Below are positions 23,816 through 34,618 of a stretch of 64,000 bases of DNA, one piece after another; the first letter of the stretch is position 1; each line of letters opens with the position of its first letter. Where the stretch lies: positions 2,620,149 through 2,684,148 of the forward strand of contig NC_067123.1 in assembly GCF_021347895.1 (NCBI RefSeq), in the 5' to 3' direction. This DNA comes from Acanthochromis polyacanthus. Taxonomy: Eukaryota; Chordata; Actinopteri; Pomacentridae. A program made the translations under genes and the position numbers. The notes beneath the pieces are model-generated. The model did no database searches and had not been told where the DNA came from. It was given only the letters and a program-made list of their open reading frames with translations.

Positions 23816-24672
23816 ATCATCTGTTATCTACACACCTTAATACTCATCAGGGTCATGGGGGGCGGAGTCTATCAGCTGACTGGAGGTTCACCTGGACAGG
23901 TAACAGTCTAGCACAGGGCTACACATGGAGACAAACATTCACACCTACAGATAATTTAAACCAGGTTAGTTCCACATCCATCCAGTCTGATCTCCAGTGA
24001 AACCAGTAAAACCAGTAAAACCAGTAAAACCACAGCATAATAACCTCTAAATAACCACAACTCCTAATGGTTCCTTTGTTTTACTGCAGAAATGTTCACA
24101 TTTAAGGAATTATCTTTTTACTAAACATCATGAACAACCTGAAATTTATGAAGAAAAATAAATTCAGTTTCATCAACATTCATCCTCAGTTTATCATTTC
24201 CTCATTACAACTTCCAGATCACAGAGTGTCTACAAAGGAACACAACATTTAGTCACCTGGAGCTGAACCATGGAGGATTTACTGGAGGATCACAACCACA
24301 GAAGAAGACAAAGAAAGACACAAAACAACAAAAACAAGACAACATATTACAAAAATGAGACACAAAACTTGTCATGGTCAAGAAATTATTTTAAATTTAT
24401 AGATTTACTAATTTACAATCTGCAGTTAATGTCTTCTCTGTAGTTTTTACACTTTGAGGACCGGATTGGACCCTCTGGAGGACCACTTTTGGTCCACGGC
24501 CTCATGTTGGACCCTCTGGAGGACCGCTTTTGGTCCACGGGCCTCATGTTGGACACCCCTGGTTTAGAATCACCAGTTAACGTGGTCAAATCCTGGGAAG
24601 GCCGGGATGCAAACCGGGGATCTTCTAGCTCTGAGGCGACAGTGCCAACCACTGATCCACTGTCCAGCCCCT
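23816..24672 (-). mobile_element. tRNA-headed SINE, minus strand, split by an hAT insertion
   Basis: The left piece (23816-23961) is the reverse complement of the SINE tail: GGTCATGGGGGGCGGAGTC, CACCTGGACAGGTAACAGTC and ATTCACACCTACAGATAATT. The right piece (24562-24672) is the head: TTTAGAATCACCAGTTAAC, GCAAACCGGGGATC (inverted B box) and CCAACCACTGATCCACTGTC (inverted A-box region). The pieces join in the expected order when 23962-24561 is removed. The complete copy at 58151-58505 serves as reference. Part of the middle is deleted on the right side. Confidence 0.85.
23962..24561 (+). mobile_element. 600-bp non-autonomous hAT-like element
   Basis: Begins with CAGGTTAGTTCC and ends with TTGGACACCCCTG, consistent with the CAGGGGTGTCCAA-type terminal inverted repeats of fish hAT elements. 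The left TIR is degraded. It is inserted in a SINE, and the flanks ATTTAAAC and GTTTAGAA suggest an 8-bp duplication of an ATTTAGA-like target. The body contains AAAACCAGTAAAACCA, TCACAGAGTGTCTACAAAGG, a short ACAAAACAACAAAAAC-type simple repeat (24315-24370), and near the 3' end two tandem copies of the 42-bp GGACCCTCTGGAGGACC unit. Relatives lie at 38094-39068 and 42893-44729. Confidence 0.8.
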
Positions 24673-26234
24673 TAATCAGATCAGCTCATTAGAAATTTGG
24701 GGTAAAAGTCTCTCAGTCTGAACTAAAAACCTTCAGATGGACATAAAAACACAGAGAAACATCCAGAGAACATTCAGGAGATAAAAGCTGCTTTACTTCC
24801 TTCAGTCTGTTTGTCAGCTGACAGGTCATTAAGTGGAATAATTGACTCGTCTTTTCAGTGAAAAAAAAGTCAAAAATGTTCAGTTCCAGCTCCTCAAATG
24901 AGAGGGTTTGATGTTTTCTTCCTTCTTAATTCACTCCATCCACTGTCAGAACAGTGATCAGCTGATAAAGTGACAGCTGATCAATAATCGTTGCTGCTCT
25001 AATCTATCATTTATGAGGCGACATTTGTCTTCCTAACAGCTCGTCTGTGTTGAAATGATTGTTGAATACGGCAGAAATCTGCTGTTTGTGCTCTGAAAGG
25101 TCGACTTGTGAAGTTCAATCAGGCCTAATTTAATTATCAGCGGTTCTGATCGTTGTGTTCTGGATTCTGAAGGAAACTCTGAAAAATGACGTCTTGGATT
25201 CATCTAAAAGTGAAGTAAGTTCCGTTTACAGTTGCAGAGAAGAAAAGAAACCAGAAAATGCTGACAGTGATGAAGCTGGAGGCTGAGGGTTCTGGTTCTA
25301 CCCCCGTCCACAGGAAGTCTACCTGGAGGACCAGAACCAGACCACTGGATCACAGATGGTTTCTGTCTGATGCATTTATTAACACAAGAATATAAACACT
25401 TAGATGTTTCTGAAGGACAGTATTCCTGAACTTGTCGTATTTTGTCCTTTAGCTTGAAGCAGTGAAAGACTTTAGCTGGCTGTTTTATATATAATTTTTT
25501 AAAAAGCATTGATTGGATGTTTTCAGGTTCAGAAGCCTGTCATGCGTGTTGCAGTCATGGGAAAGGCCAGTTTGTCTCGTGTAGTTTTCTTTGAACAGCT
25601 GGGTGCTGTCAGCTGTGAGGACGTCCATCCTGAGGTCCTCTGGTTTGGAACTCCTCCTCTGTGATTCGTCATCATTTTCCAGTCAGCTCCCATCATGCAT
25701 TGATTCATCAGAGCCTTGTGTCTGTTTATGAACGCAGCGTTTAGTATTAATGGCAGCGGTTTGCTGCAGCTCGCTGCCTAATTAATTCAAAGTCAGGGTC
25801 TTTATTCCGCTCACGGAGGAGCCGTTCCATCTGGGGCATTAATGTTTCCTCCAGTGATTATGTAGAATTAAAGATCACGGTTCTAGTGAAGGTTCTGCTC
25901 GGTATTCAGGACTGCTGTGGCTCCAGATGTTAGGAGGGCAGGTGTGCTGAGGGTGGCTGTGGTTTCCTTCAGGTCACACTGACTGCAGCCGGCCAATCAG
26001 AGCGCAGAAGAATGAGTAACCCTGTCAGAGGATCTCCATCACAGATTCTGTCCTCGCTGGGCCTCTCAGCAGAAAGACGAGACGTTTTAACAGCGAAGTG
26101 CGTTTAGCAGCACAACAAGCAATTTGAAATGATTGGAGAAGATTGCAGCGAGTGTTTTGTTGTGTTCACTGAGGACGTTTGTTGATGAGAGCTGTGGAGA
26201 CAATAGAAGCTGCAGAAAAACAAGAAATGTAACA
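24673..26234. other. Mostly single-copy sequence with one possible conserved non-coding block
   Basis: The text around 25735-25880 is even in composition, lacks repeats and has features typical of conserved non-coding DNA (TAATTAATTCAAAGTCAGGG, GGCATTAATGTTTCCTCC). Conservation cannot be tested from one sequence. No exon is recognised. Confidence 0.35.
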
Positions 26235-26282
26235 GTAGTTATTACCCCGTCAAGGAACGGTGGAGTTATGTGATAATCTACA

Positions 26283-26376
<94 letters not shown>

Positions 26377-26815
26377 AGCAGCATCACTCAAAAACAGACC
26401 AACAGATTTGGATGAAATTTTCCTTGAAGCTCAGAAATGACACAAGGACCAAGTGATCAGATTCTGGCAGTGATGCAGCTGATAGTCTGGATCCATGGAT
26501 TAGTTTAAGATTTCTGTATCATTGGCAAATAGCAGCACGGCGTCACTGTAACCATGACAACCAGTGAACACTACATCAGCTGATTGTGATCCTACTACAA
26601 ATCCACCTCTGAGGACTTATCAGGACTTATCCATCAGAAATGATCCAAGGAACAGCTGATTAAACTGTGGGGGTGTTTCTGAGTCCCATCAATTCCTGCT
26701 ACATATTTAGGTCACATGATCCGGTATCCGTACATCACGTACACATGCAGAACACACGACTGTACTCAGAGGAAGGTCATTTAGTTTGTGGGTTCATCTG
26801 TATTAAATGGACACA
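26235..26815 (+). mobile_element. Dispersed ~540-bp element with a TCTG microsatellite, copy 1
   Basis: Shares near-identical text with 58895-59413: AAGGAACGG.GGAGTTATG at the start, a TCTG run, CAGATTTGGATGAAATTTTC or its variant, ACACAAGGACCAAGTGATCA, TAGCAGCACGGCGTCACTGT, and TCATTTAGTTTGTGGGT at the end. Two copies 33 kb apart in direct orientation with common end points indicate a mobile element. No terminal inverted repeats or coding sequence are evident, and I cannot name the family. Confidence 0.75.
26281..26373. repeat. (TCTG)n microsatellite, about 23 repeats
   Basis: Uninterrupted tetranucleotide run inside the dispersed element. The copy at 58.9 kb has a much shorter run at the same place. 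Confidence 0.97.
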
Positions 26816-28264
26816 TTCTATGTTGCTGTGATTTCTGATCATCAATAACTAATAAATAAATGCTGCATTTCTGACATATGGGGGAATGAGCAGCCTTGGA
26901 GGAGGACTGATCTCTGAGGGCTTTTCTAGTTTTTACTGTGTTCTAGATCTCTGGGAGGACTTGATCAGACTAGAAAAACTGCCTGTTTGTGCAGTCGGTT
27001 GGCATCCATATGTTGCATGTAAACTACTGTGCTTGTACCATAATCTGCATGGAAACTAATTTCTGACTGATGATATTTATACGATGTAGACTCTTATGGA
27101 CTCAGAAAATGTAACATCAGTCTAAGAAAGCAGCAAATCATATTTCAGAAGCTGGAGCTTGTTAATATTTCACTATTTCAGTTATTTCTACGTGTTAGCA
27201 ATACCAGAATTCTGCAAAAATAAAATGCAGCTGATAAACTGCTAACATAAATCACAAACTTTGTGTTTAAACAATCGGTAAACAGAGATATTAATGTGAC
27301 GTTGTGCTCTATGCTCGTTCTTTGGTTCCTTCTAGCAGTAAATGAGCCTAAACCTTCTCACTCTGCTGCTCTATAAGCTCCTCCTTCATCCATGTGAGTG
27401 TTTTCTTTAAAAGACTCTCAGGATTCAGCGGTCGGTCAGCAGAAAGCAGGATGCTGAATAATGGAGCTGGAGCTGTAGAATTCCAGACTGGAGGCGTTTT
27501 ATGGGAATCTGTGGACCGTTCTCATGTCAGCAAAGACGTTCCCCTGGTGGACCTCTGAAAAAAACAGGAGCCGGCCTCGCGTTCATTCATACACCGCTCT
27601 TTGTTGTGATGATGTTTGAGTCACCATCAGCAGGAAGTGTGCTGGGTGGTGTTGGTGAGGTTTGGACGGTGGAGGTGAGTCCTCAGACCTGCTGACAGAT
27701 TGAAAGCCTCCAAACAGAGTGAGTCATGAGGTCAGTATTCTGAAGAGCCTGAACCTCTCCAACAGTCAGAGCAGGACGGTCGGACGGTATGACAGCGACA
27801 GGTTTAAAAGGAATCAGGATTAGAAAGTGTAAAAAGCCCAGAACCTGCTTTTTGTTTCTGTGGAAGCTGCAGAAACTGAACGTGGCTTTAGAGTTTTAGG
27901 TTGATGCTGTGAACTTCCACCGCTGCTTGTTTACACATTCAGTAGTTACAGAACACTACAGAATATAATTTATGATGGATAAGAGTCCATTGTTTCTGTA
28001 TTTTAGCTCTCATTTTGGTCTCTGCTGACTCCTGATGTAAGTATCTGACTCTTATCTCTCACTGTGTCCGTCGGCTGTTTGGTGGATTTTAGAAACCATA
28101 ACCAGGAAGTTGAAATGTGATGTAAAGCTGCACTGTAAAACAGAAGATTTTTAACCGTTCATACTCATTTTATTAAACAATTTAATGTTATTGTGCAGAT
28201 TTTCCAGTTTTAGTAAAATCACAATAAAAAAATACTAATTTATATGTTAACTGTAAGAAACTAA
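26816..28264. other. Single-copy sequence
   Basis: No exon or repeat is recognised. The open frame at 27501-27695 has no supporting signal. Confidence 0.4.
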
Positions 28265-28665
28265 AGTGAACATCATAAATCTGTAGCAAAGCAAAGAAAA
28301 CAACTAAGGAGATGAAACAACTAAAATCAGGTAAAGAACCGTCCAACGCATCATTAGAACCTGAAGGACAGTGGAGAACCATCATCTTCAGGAACAAACT
28401 CTTAGAGGATTGTAGGAAACCAACAGTAGAACTCACGGCTGTTTAATAGTGAAAGGAAGAACATTTCCACATGAAGGGAACTCAAAGGATTGGAACTAAA
28501 CAGCTGTAGCTCTAAGAAAACCACTGATCAGTGAGGATGATCAGAAAAAAGGCTTCAGTTTGCTGTGGAGCATAAAGATTGGACTCTGGATCAACGGAAG
28601 AAGGTCATGAGGTCTGATGAGTCCAGATTGACCCTGTTCCAGAGCAATGGGGCAGAGGTTTAGGT
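28265..28665 (+). mobile_element. Tc1-like relic A, left part
   Basis: Decayed DNA of a Tc1-like transposase gene: AGGAGATGAAACAACTAAAA, GTCCAACGCATCATTAGAAC, AAACCAACAGTAGAACTCA, AACAGCTGTAGCTCTAAGAA, GAGCATAAAGATTGGACTCT, GTCTGATGAGTCCAGATTGA. The last is the region before the catalytic core of the DDE transposase. Frameshifts and stops leave no usable frame. The text breaks off after CCAGAGCAATGGGG and resumes at about 30188. Confidence 0.85.
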
Positions 28666-28888
28666 TTGGTTCTGGTCCCAACTTTGTGCTGGTTTTAGAC
28701 TTTTTTAGGACTGGTTTCATACTGGATTCTGGTTCTGAACATTTATTTTGGACTGGTTTAGGTTTGATTTTGGTCCTGGTTTTAGACCTTTAAGGACTGG
28801 TTTAGGACTGGTTTTATGATGTCTTGGACTTTTTTAGGACTGGTTTAGGTTTGATTTTTGTCCTGGTTTCAGACTGTCTTGGGCAGGT
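28666..28888. repeat. Decayed GGACTGGTTTAGGTTTGATTT repeat inside the transposon gap
   Basis: Several imperfect copies of GACTGGTTTAGG, TTTGATTTTGGTCCTGG and TTTTAGACTTTTTTAGGAC lie between the two Tc1-like pieces. They are probably a small tandem expansion at the insertion site. Confidence 0.65.
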
Positions 28889-30046
28889 CTTTTTGTTAAA
28901 CCCCAAGAACATCAAACCTACCATCAAGCATGGTGGTGGCAGTATCATGCTCCGTGGAACTGAAGCTTTACACAAAGTCAGTGGAATAATGAAGAAGGAG
29001 GATTACCTCCACGTTCTTCAGGAAAACCTAAAACCATCAGCAGAAGGTTGATCTTGGACACAATTGGATGTTTCAACCAGAAAATGAGTCCAAACACACA
29101 TCAGACGTGGTAAAGAAATGGTTCCATCAGGCTAGATCAGGGGTCGGCAACCCGCGGCTCCGGAGCCGCATGCAGCTCTTTCAGCCCTCTGTTGTGGCTC
29201 CCTGTAACTTTGGAAAATAAATTGTTCTGCCTTTCAGGCGCGTTTCAATGTATTTTAATATAGAGTTTTATTGTGAAATTACCGCTCTTACTTTGGCGTG
29301 TCACTCCACCGGATGTGCTGCTGGTTTTTTTTTTTTTACTCCTGGAGAAGCACCGCCTGTAGTTTCACATCGTTTTGTACTCAAGAATGGCAAGCCTGTA
29401 TATTAAAGCTCCACTCCAAGAAAGACACGTCTGTCTTTGAGTCAAAAGTACTCATGAGTACCAAGGTAAACTATGGATAATTGTCTTGCTCAGTATCTAC
29501 TCTTTGATTGGGTAATACACGTTACTCGCAAGAACACGTCCAGCATCCAGGCAGCAGGTCAGAGAGTCAGAGGAGTGTCGTCTTGGAAAATAGAGCAGCG
29601 ACTTACCGGAGAAAAGTTATTAGCTTAAGATAAATAGATTTTACAAGTTAAATAGACATTCGCAAAATATTGATTTCCAGCTAACATTATGTAACATATG
29701 AGGTCCAGGAGCAAAAATGACATTTACCAAGTAAGATAAATATTAGTGGTAGGACACAATTAAAAAAAAATGAATCTATCTAATTAGAGGCTTTGTAATT
29801 AATTATTCACGACTGATTAACAAGAGCATAGAGGTAAAAAGTGATATATGCAGTGTTGTCTTCACTTTAAATGCCAAAAGGATTCTGCGGCTCCCAGTGT
29901 TTTCTTTTCTGTGGGAAACGGGTCGAAATGGCTCTTTGAGTGTTAAAGGTTGCCGACCCCTGGGCTAGAATGAAGGTTCTAGACTGGTCTCCCCAAAGTC
30001 CTGACTTAAACCCATCAAGAACCTGAAGAACCAAATCAGAAAGGTA
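28889..30046 (+). mobile_element. Tc1-like relic B, interrupted by an hAT element
   Basis: A second Tc1-like family, distinct from relic A. The left piece (28889-29129) contains ATCAAACCTACCATCAAGCA and GGAGGATTACCTCCACGTTC and encodes the recognisable KHGGGSIML and GIMKKEDYLHVLQENLK motifs of Tc1 transposases. The right piece (from 29971) continues with AAAGTCCTGACTTAAACCCA, matching the SPDLNP region. Removing 29138-29970 restores one continuous text. Lesions elsewhere make it non-functional. It lies entirely inside the gap of relic A. Confidence 0.85.
29138..29962 (+). mobile_element. 825-bp non-autonomous hAT element with terminal inverted repeats and target duplication
   Basis: Starts CAGGGGTCGGCAACC and ends GGTTGCCGACCCCTG, which are perfect 15-bp terminal inverted repeats of the hAT type. 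It is flanked by GGCTAGAT (29130-29137) and GGCTAGAA (29963-29970), an 8-bp target duplication with one mismatch, as expected for hAT transposition. The inside has no complete transposase. The open frame at 29298-29480 is short and without recognised motifs. Confidence 0.92.
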
Positions 30047-30172
30047 ACAAATTTAGTGGAACGGAACCATTTCTGGTGTCGTTCCACTAAATTTGTCGTC
30101 TTTCTGTCTCAGACTTGAGTCAGTTAAATTGATAGTATAATGATACCGCCACCTCCATGCCTGATGGTAGGT
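30037..30172. repeat. Inverted repeat / foldback at the end of Tc1-like relic B
   Basis: Perfect 17-bp arms ACAAATTTAGTGGAACG (30047-30063) and CGTTCCACTAAATTTGT (30080-30096) enclose a 16-nt loop. With mismatches the arms extend to 30037-30106. Further out, 30140-30172 (ATACCGCCACCTCCATGCCT) is an inverted, diverged copy of 28916-28948 in relic B. Relic B is thus followed by an inverted, internally deleted copy of itself. Confidence 0.85.
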
Positions 30173-30187
30173 ATAGAGTCCAGAGGG

Positions 30188-30672
30188 GTTGAAGATAAAT
30201 CAGCAGTTGGGGGCATCAGGGTAAGAAGAGAGGTGGATGAAGTGATGCCCTCATCATGGCTAGTGTCTACCAGCCTGTGGGGGTTAGGGTTATGATCTGG
30301 GGTTGGGCAGGTTCACCAACATTATGTTCCCAAAGAATGAGGTCAGCTGATAACTGAAGATACTGAAGGACCAGGTCTTTCCATCAGTGGAGCTTTTCTT
30401 CATGTTCCAAGATGATGATGTCAGGATTCATGGGGCTCATATTGAGAATGAGTGGATCAGCGAGCATGAGATGATTGTCCTCCACAGAGTCCAGACCTCA
30501 GCCCCACTGAGGATCTTTGGGATGTTCTGGAGAAGACTTTGTTCTGACTCTCCCTTCATCAATAGAAGATTTTGGTAGAAAATTAATGCAACTCTAGACA
30601 GAAATAAATGCTGTGACTTTGCAGAAGCTAAAGAGATGAAGTATTAGAGTGAGGCTTGTTTTTTGGACGGTC
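30188..30672 (+). mobile_element. Tc1-like relic A, right part
   Basis: Resumes relic A with GGGCATCAGGGTAAGAAGAG, ATTATGTTCCCAAAGAATGA, TTCCAAGATGATGATGTCAG (catalytic region, QDD-type), CACAGAGTCCAGACCTCAGC, GGATCTTTGGGATGTTCTGG and AAATTAATGCAACTCTAGAC, ending near AAGTATTAGAGTGAGG. The reading frame is broken. Together with 28265-28665 it accounts for most of one transposase gene. Confidence 0.85.
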
Positions 30673-31564
30673 TGTATTTTGGTGAGTGTGACGGTAAGGC
30701 AGGTCTTAAATTTCATTCTGTGTGGTCCTAGAAAGTCTGAAGTTGCTGAAGCTCTGGGTCAGGTGGTCACGTTGAGCCTCCCAGTGAGTCGACTGTCGGT
30801 TCAGTTGACCGTAGAAACAGCTGCTTCTTCTTCTTTTTTTAAATGGAAATCCGCTCAGCCGTGGAAAAAAAAGATGAATGCCAGCGACAAGAGGGTGAAA
30901 GGGAAAAAGAAAAGGGGGAAGATGGAGGATGTGGGTGGCATCGAGCCAGAGTTAAGGCTGTGAAAGAGTGTGGTCCAGAGAGCGAAAGGACGAACGTAGA
31001 GAGGGTTCATCAGGAGGCTGTGGAGATATGTGGAGGACGGAGGGTGCTGCCTGCTGCTGGCAAAGCTTCATCCTCTTGCGTAACTTCTCTTCCTTTAGCT
31101 GCTGTTGCCATGGGGAGAGATGTCGGAGGTGGAGGGGGGATTCTCAGAGTCTCCAGGGAATTCTGCTCCGTGACGATCCCAGACTTCCCTCCTTTTTACC
31201 CAGGAAAAGCTGCAGGAGAAGCCGTGATTGGCCGTATTTTTAGACTTGTGCAGAATTTCAGTGGAAGCGTGAAGCAAAGCGAAGCCGCCCCCAGACAGAA
31301 TGTAAACGACAGAACAGAGGAAGCTGAAGGTGACAGACGGTGAGAACCTGATGGAGCTGCAGGGCGTCGCTCTGACTCAGGTTCAGGTGTGCTCGTAAAA
31401 CATAAATCCCGCCTTTGTTGATAACTCAGTCTGTTTTTTCCGTGTGAACAGCGTGACTAACGGTGAGTCTCCACAGGAATCCTCACCTGTAGTGTTCAAA
31501 TGACTCATTAAAATAATCAGGTTTGGAGATTACATAACGGAGTCCAACAGTGTGTGGAGGCAGG
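30673..31564. other. Single-copy sequence with a long but unsupported open frame
   Basis: A frame of 166 codons (30843-31343) is open here. It is low in complexity at the N-terminal end (Lys/Glu/Arg-rich from purine runs), shows no domain, and has no convincing promoter or splice context. I regard it as a chance frame. Confidence 0.4.
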
Positions 31565-32245
31565 AATCAGCAGGTTAGCTTAGCTTAGCGCAAAGACTGG
31601 GAACAAAGGGAAACGCATAGCATGTCTTCATTAAAAACAAAAATTAGTGTCAGCAGCAGGTTAGCTTAGCGCAATGACTGGAAAAGAGGCGAAACAGTTA
31701 GCATGTCTTTATTAAAGTAAAAAATGAGTTTCAGTAGCAGGTCAGCTCAGCACAATGACTGGAAACGAGGGGAAAGAGTTAGCATGTCTTTGTTAAAGTA
31801 AACAGTGAGTGTCAGTAGCAGGTTAGCTTAGCACAAAGACTGGGAATGAAGGGAAACAGTTTGCACACCTTTGTTGAAGTTAAAAATGAGTGTCAGTAGC
31901 AGGTTAGCTTAGCACAAAGCCTGGAAAAAAGGGACACAGTTAGCATGTCTTTGTTAAAAATTAGTGCCAGCAGCAGGATAGCTTAGCTTAGCACAGTGAC
32001 TGGGAATGAAAGGAAACAGTTAGCATGTCTTTATTAAGGTTAAAAATAAATGTCATCAGCAGCTTAGCTTAGCACAAATACTGGGAACAAAGGGAAACAG
32101 ATTGTCTTTGTTGAAGTTAAAAATGAGTGTCAGCAGCAGACTAGCTTAGCACAAGCACTGTGAATGAAATGAAACAGCATGTCTTTGTTCAAGTTAAAAA
32201 TGAGTGTCAGCAGCGGGTTAGCTTAGCTTAGCACAAAGAGTATAG
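31565..32245. repeat. ~80-bp tandem repeat, about 8 copies
   Basis: The unit contains AGCAGGTTAGCTTAGCACAA, AGACTGGGAA.GAAGGGAAAC, AGTTAGCATGTCTTT and TTAAAAATGAGTGTCAG. Copies start near 31570, 31660, 31740, 31818, 31898, 31975, 32060, 32140 and 32215 and are moderately diverged, with small indels. Confidence 0.92.
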
Positions 32246-32571
32246 TAGTAGTATGTTGTGAAGCGTTTTGGACAATTTTTGAGTCCGTTTTGAGAAGTTT
32301 CAAGGTATTTTGGACCAGTTTATAGTCAGATTTGACTTTTTTGGACTTGTTTTCTAGTAAATTTTGATCTTTTTTGTCATTTTGGACAAGCTGTGAGTAA
32401 TTCTGGATGAGTTTTTAATTAATTTACACAAGTTTTAATGTATTTAATAAAAACTGAGCCATTGTGGATGATTTTGGAGCCGTTTTAGACCATTTTTGAG
32501 ACACTTTGGAGAAATTCTAGTCATTTTGGACAAGTATTGAATCTTTTAGGACAACGTTGGCGTAGTTTTAT
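32246..32571. repeat. Degenerate TTTTGGACAA-type repeat, inverted relative to 1-960
   Basis: Words such as TTTTGGACAATTTTTGAGTC, TCATTTTGGACAAG and AATTCTGGATGAG are reverse complements of the words in the array at 1-960 (GTCCAAAATGACTCAAAAT). This is probably the same old repeat family in the other orientation. Confidence 0.6.
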
Positions 32572-32652
32572 GTTAGCACATGAATAAAAGTGGGAGTTTT
32601 CATGGAAAACATGGAATTGTCTGGATGACCCCAAACTGTTGAACAGTGGTGT
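32572..32652 (-). mobile_element. Fragment of the CAAAAGTTTGGGGTCA-type element, copy 4
   Basis: TGTTAGCACATGAATAAAAG, CATGGAAAACATGGAATTG and GACCCCAAACTGTTGAACAG match the terminal 80 bp of copy 1. The rest of the element is absent. Confidence 0.8.
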
Positions 32653-33380
32653 AGATGACAGGTTTACTGACTGTAATTATTCAGTAAATGCTGTTTTTAA
32701 GGATGTAAACAGGAGAACGTTGATCAGGACGGTAGATCTTCCAGGCTGTGGTCGGGTTGGAGGCTGTTCATCGCCTACAGATGATTGGTCTTCCTCCTGT
32801 TAGCGTCTTCATTAGCGGATCAATGAACAGCGGATAGAGGGGTATTTATAGATGTGTGGGGCGTGGGAGGCTGAATGCCACAAGTAGGTTAGCGGCTAAT
32901 CTGATGTTGATGTTGTGTTCACGAACACAGAGGAATTAGAGACCTGAGCTGTTTTTAGAGCCTCCATCCTGCTTTGTTTTGCTTTTTCTGCCACTTAGCT
33001 TGGGGAAGTCAGGCAGGGAGGGCTTTCCCTGATTTAGAGCAGGGATTAGAGAAAAAAAGCATCGAGGAGGGAGAAGGAGGAGGGAGGAGGAAGAGGAGGA
33101 GGAGGAAGGAGTGTGTTGCTGCTCTGACAGCAGAGAACGCAGCAGAAGTGAGAAGTGAAAGCAGAGAGAAGCAGCTGTGAGAGGACAGACGGCAGCCAGA
33201 CGCTCGGCTTTCCGCTCCGTCTTACCGTTCTTCTTCTTCTTCTTCTGCTCTCCGGGAGGCTCAGGAATGTCGGCGGTTATTGGTCTGTGTGGTCGGGAAT
33301 GTCAGGTGTTTCCCCGTAAGCGTGTGTGACTCCTGGAGGGAAAAGCAGCCGGCAGACTTTCCCTCCTGTCAGGTATTGTT
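32653..33380 (+). promoter_or_regulatory. Purine-rich, CpG-containing block, possible promoter or 5' leader
   Basis: Around 32990-33380 are a long GGAGGAGGAAGAGG purine tract, a TTCTTCTTCTTCTTC tract, several CpGs (AGACGCTCGGCTTTCCGC) and CTCCTGTCAG followed by GTATTG, which could be a splice donor of a leader exon. There is no TATA box and no recognised protein. Evidence is weak, and this may be ordinary intron sequence. Confidence 0.2.
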
Positions 33381-34106
33381 GAGCTCGTCTTTGGTGTTTT
33401 TATTCCTGCTGCAGGCTTTTGTTTCGGTGCTTGCTGCTTCATTGTCCTCCTCCTCTCTCCTCTCACTGCATCCCTTTGCTTTTCCTGAAGTTTCCTCTTA
33501 TTGTCTGTCTGGTAGAAAAGGTTTGGAGCTGCAGTAGAGGAAGATTCCTCCTAAACTTCACCTGTTTTCACTCATTTTCAGACCTGTTGAGTTGTTTTTG
33601 TGATTTTAGGCTAGAAAAGCGTTTAAAAGGCTCGTCACAGGGATCAGCATCAGATTCTGTCTGCTTCATTTTCTGCTGATGGTTTTTGGACAGTTTAACA
33701 GAAAAGGTGCTCGGTGTTTCCCAAGTTTTCCCGTCTGCTCTGGTCAGAAGGTTACCGTCTGCGTTACCGTGTGGGTTTGGTCCAGAGGAGGACAGGACGA
33801 GCTGCAGCCACAGATGACTGGAGGCGTTATGCAACAGCTAGAGAGAGAGCAGAGCTGAACTTCTGCCTCCTCCTCCCAGCTCGGTGTAAGAATAGACCAC
33901 CAGCGGCACGACGTCCAGCCCGCTGCTTCGGCTTTTTAAACAGGAATGGCTCTGGTCTGCTCTCCTGGAAGCTCGGCCTCCGGTGGTCCTCCGGTTCTGC
34001 AGATTCACTCAGGTTCCATCCACCTGCATCTAAAAGCATCAAAATCCAAAACTTTACACTCAAAAGCATCTCTAAAGCAGGTCTAAAGAGCAGATTAAAC
34101 TCATCC
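33381..34106. other. Single-copy sequence
   Basis: The 191-codon frame at 33714-34289 runs from single-copy DNA into the following mobile element and has no recognisable domain, so I do not call it. Confidence 0.4.
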
Positions 34107-34618
34107 TTAACCCTCCTGCTGTCCTCATTTATGGGCACCAAAAAATATTGTTTCCTTGTTTGGAAAAAATCCAAAAATTCTGCAAAAAAATTCCCAAAAT
34201 TTCTAAAAAATTTGCAAAACCTTCAGGAAGAAAATTCCAATAATTCCTTCAAAGTTTCCCTTAAACTTTTTTTTTTTTTTTTTTTTTAAAATCCCCCAAA
34301 TTTGGCAAGAATACTCTTGTAAATATTTTCAAAAATGAGTAAAAATCTTCAAAAAAATCCTAAAAATATCTAAATTGATTCCAGATATATCAGTAAAACT
34401 TCTAATATTTTCTTTAAGAACATTCACATAAAAAATCAACCAAAATCCAGAGAATTTCTCTGGATTTTGGTTGATTTTATGTGAATGTTCTTAAAAGAAC
34501 TTTTTAACATTTCTTTTTTTTCCACCAAAAAAGTTCAAAAACTTCCTAAAAATGTTGAAAATGTGGACATTTCTCCATTTTCAGTCTTTAAAACGGTTAA
34601 TCTGAGCTGCAGGGTTAA
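34107..34618 (+). mobile_element. TTAA-flanked palindromic element (piggyBac-like MITE), copy 1
   Basis: Begins TTAACCCTCCTGCTGTCCTC and ends GCTGCAGGGTTAA, with TTAA on both sides as expected for piggyBac-type insertion. The interior is A/T-rich, including TATTGTTTCCTTGT and AAGAAAATTCCAATAATTCC. In the centre, 34414-34494 forms a nearly perfect hairpin of about 80 bp whose arms start TTAAGAACATTCACAT and end ATGTGAATGTTCTTAA, with ATCCAGAGA / TCTCTGGAT at the tip. Other copies lie at 45975, 48884, 50704 and 61675, with fragments at 46722 and 54421. Confidence 0.85.

Noticed and set aside
28824..29051. Functional transposase gene
   Set aside because: Recognisable Tc1-like motifs occur, but the gene is truncated, frameshifted and interrupted by an hAT insertion, so it is a relic.
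30843..31343. 166-codon open frame
   Set aside because: No domain, a low-complexity Lys/Glu/Arg start derived from purine runs, an overlapping frame of similar openness, and no convincing promoter or splice signals.
33714..34289. 191-codon open frame
   Set aside because: Its second half is the A/T-rich interior of a TTAA-type mobile element and its first half has no recognisable motif.
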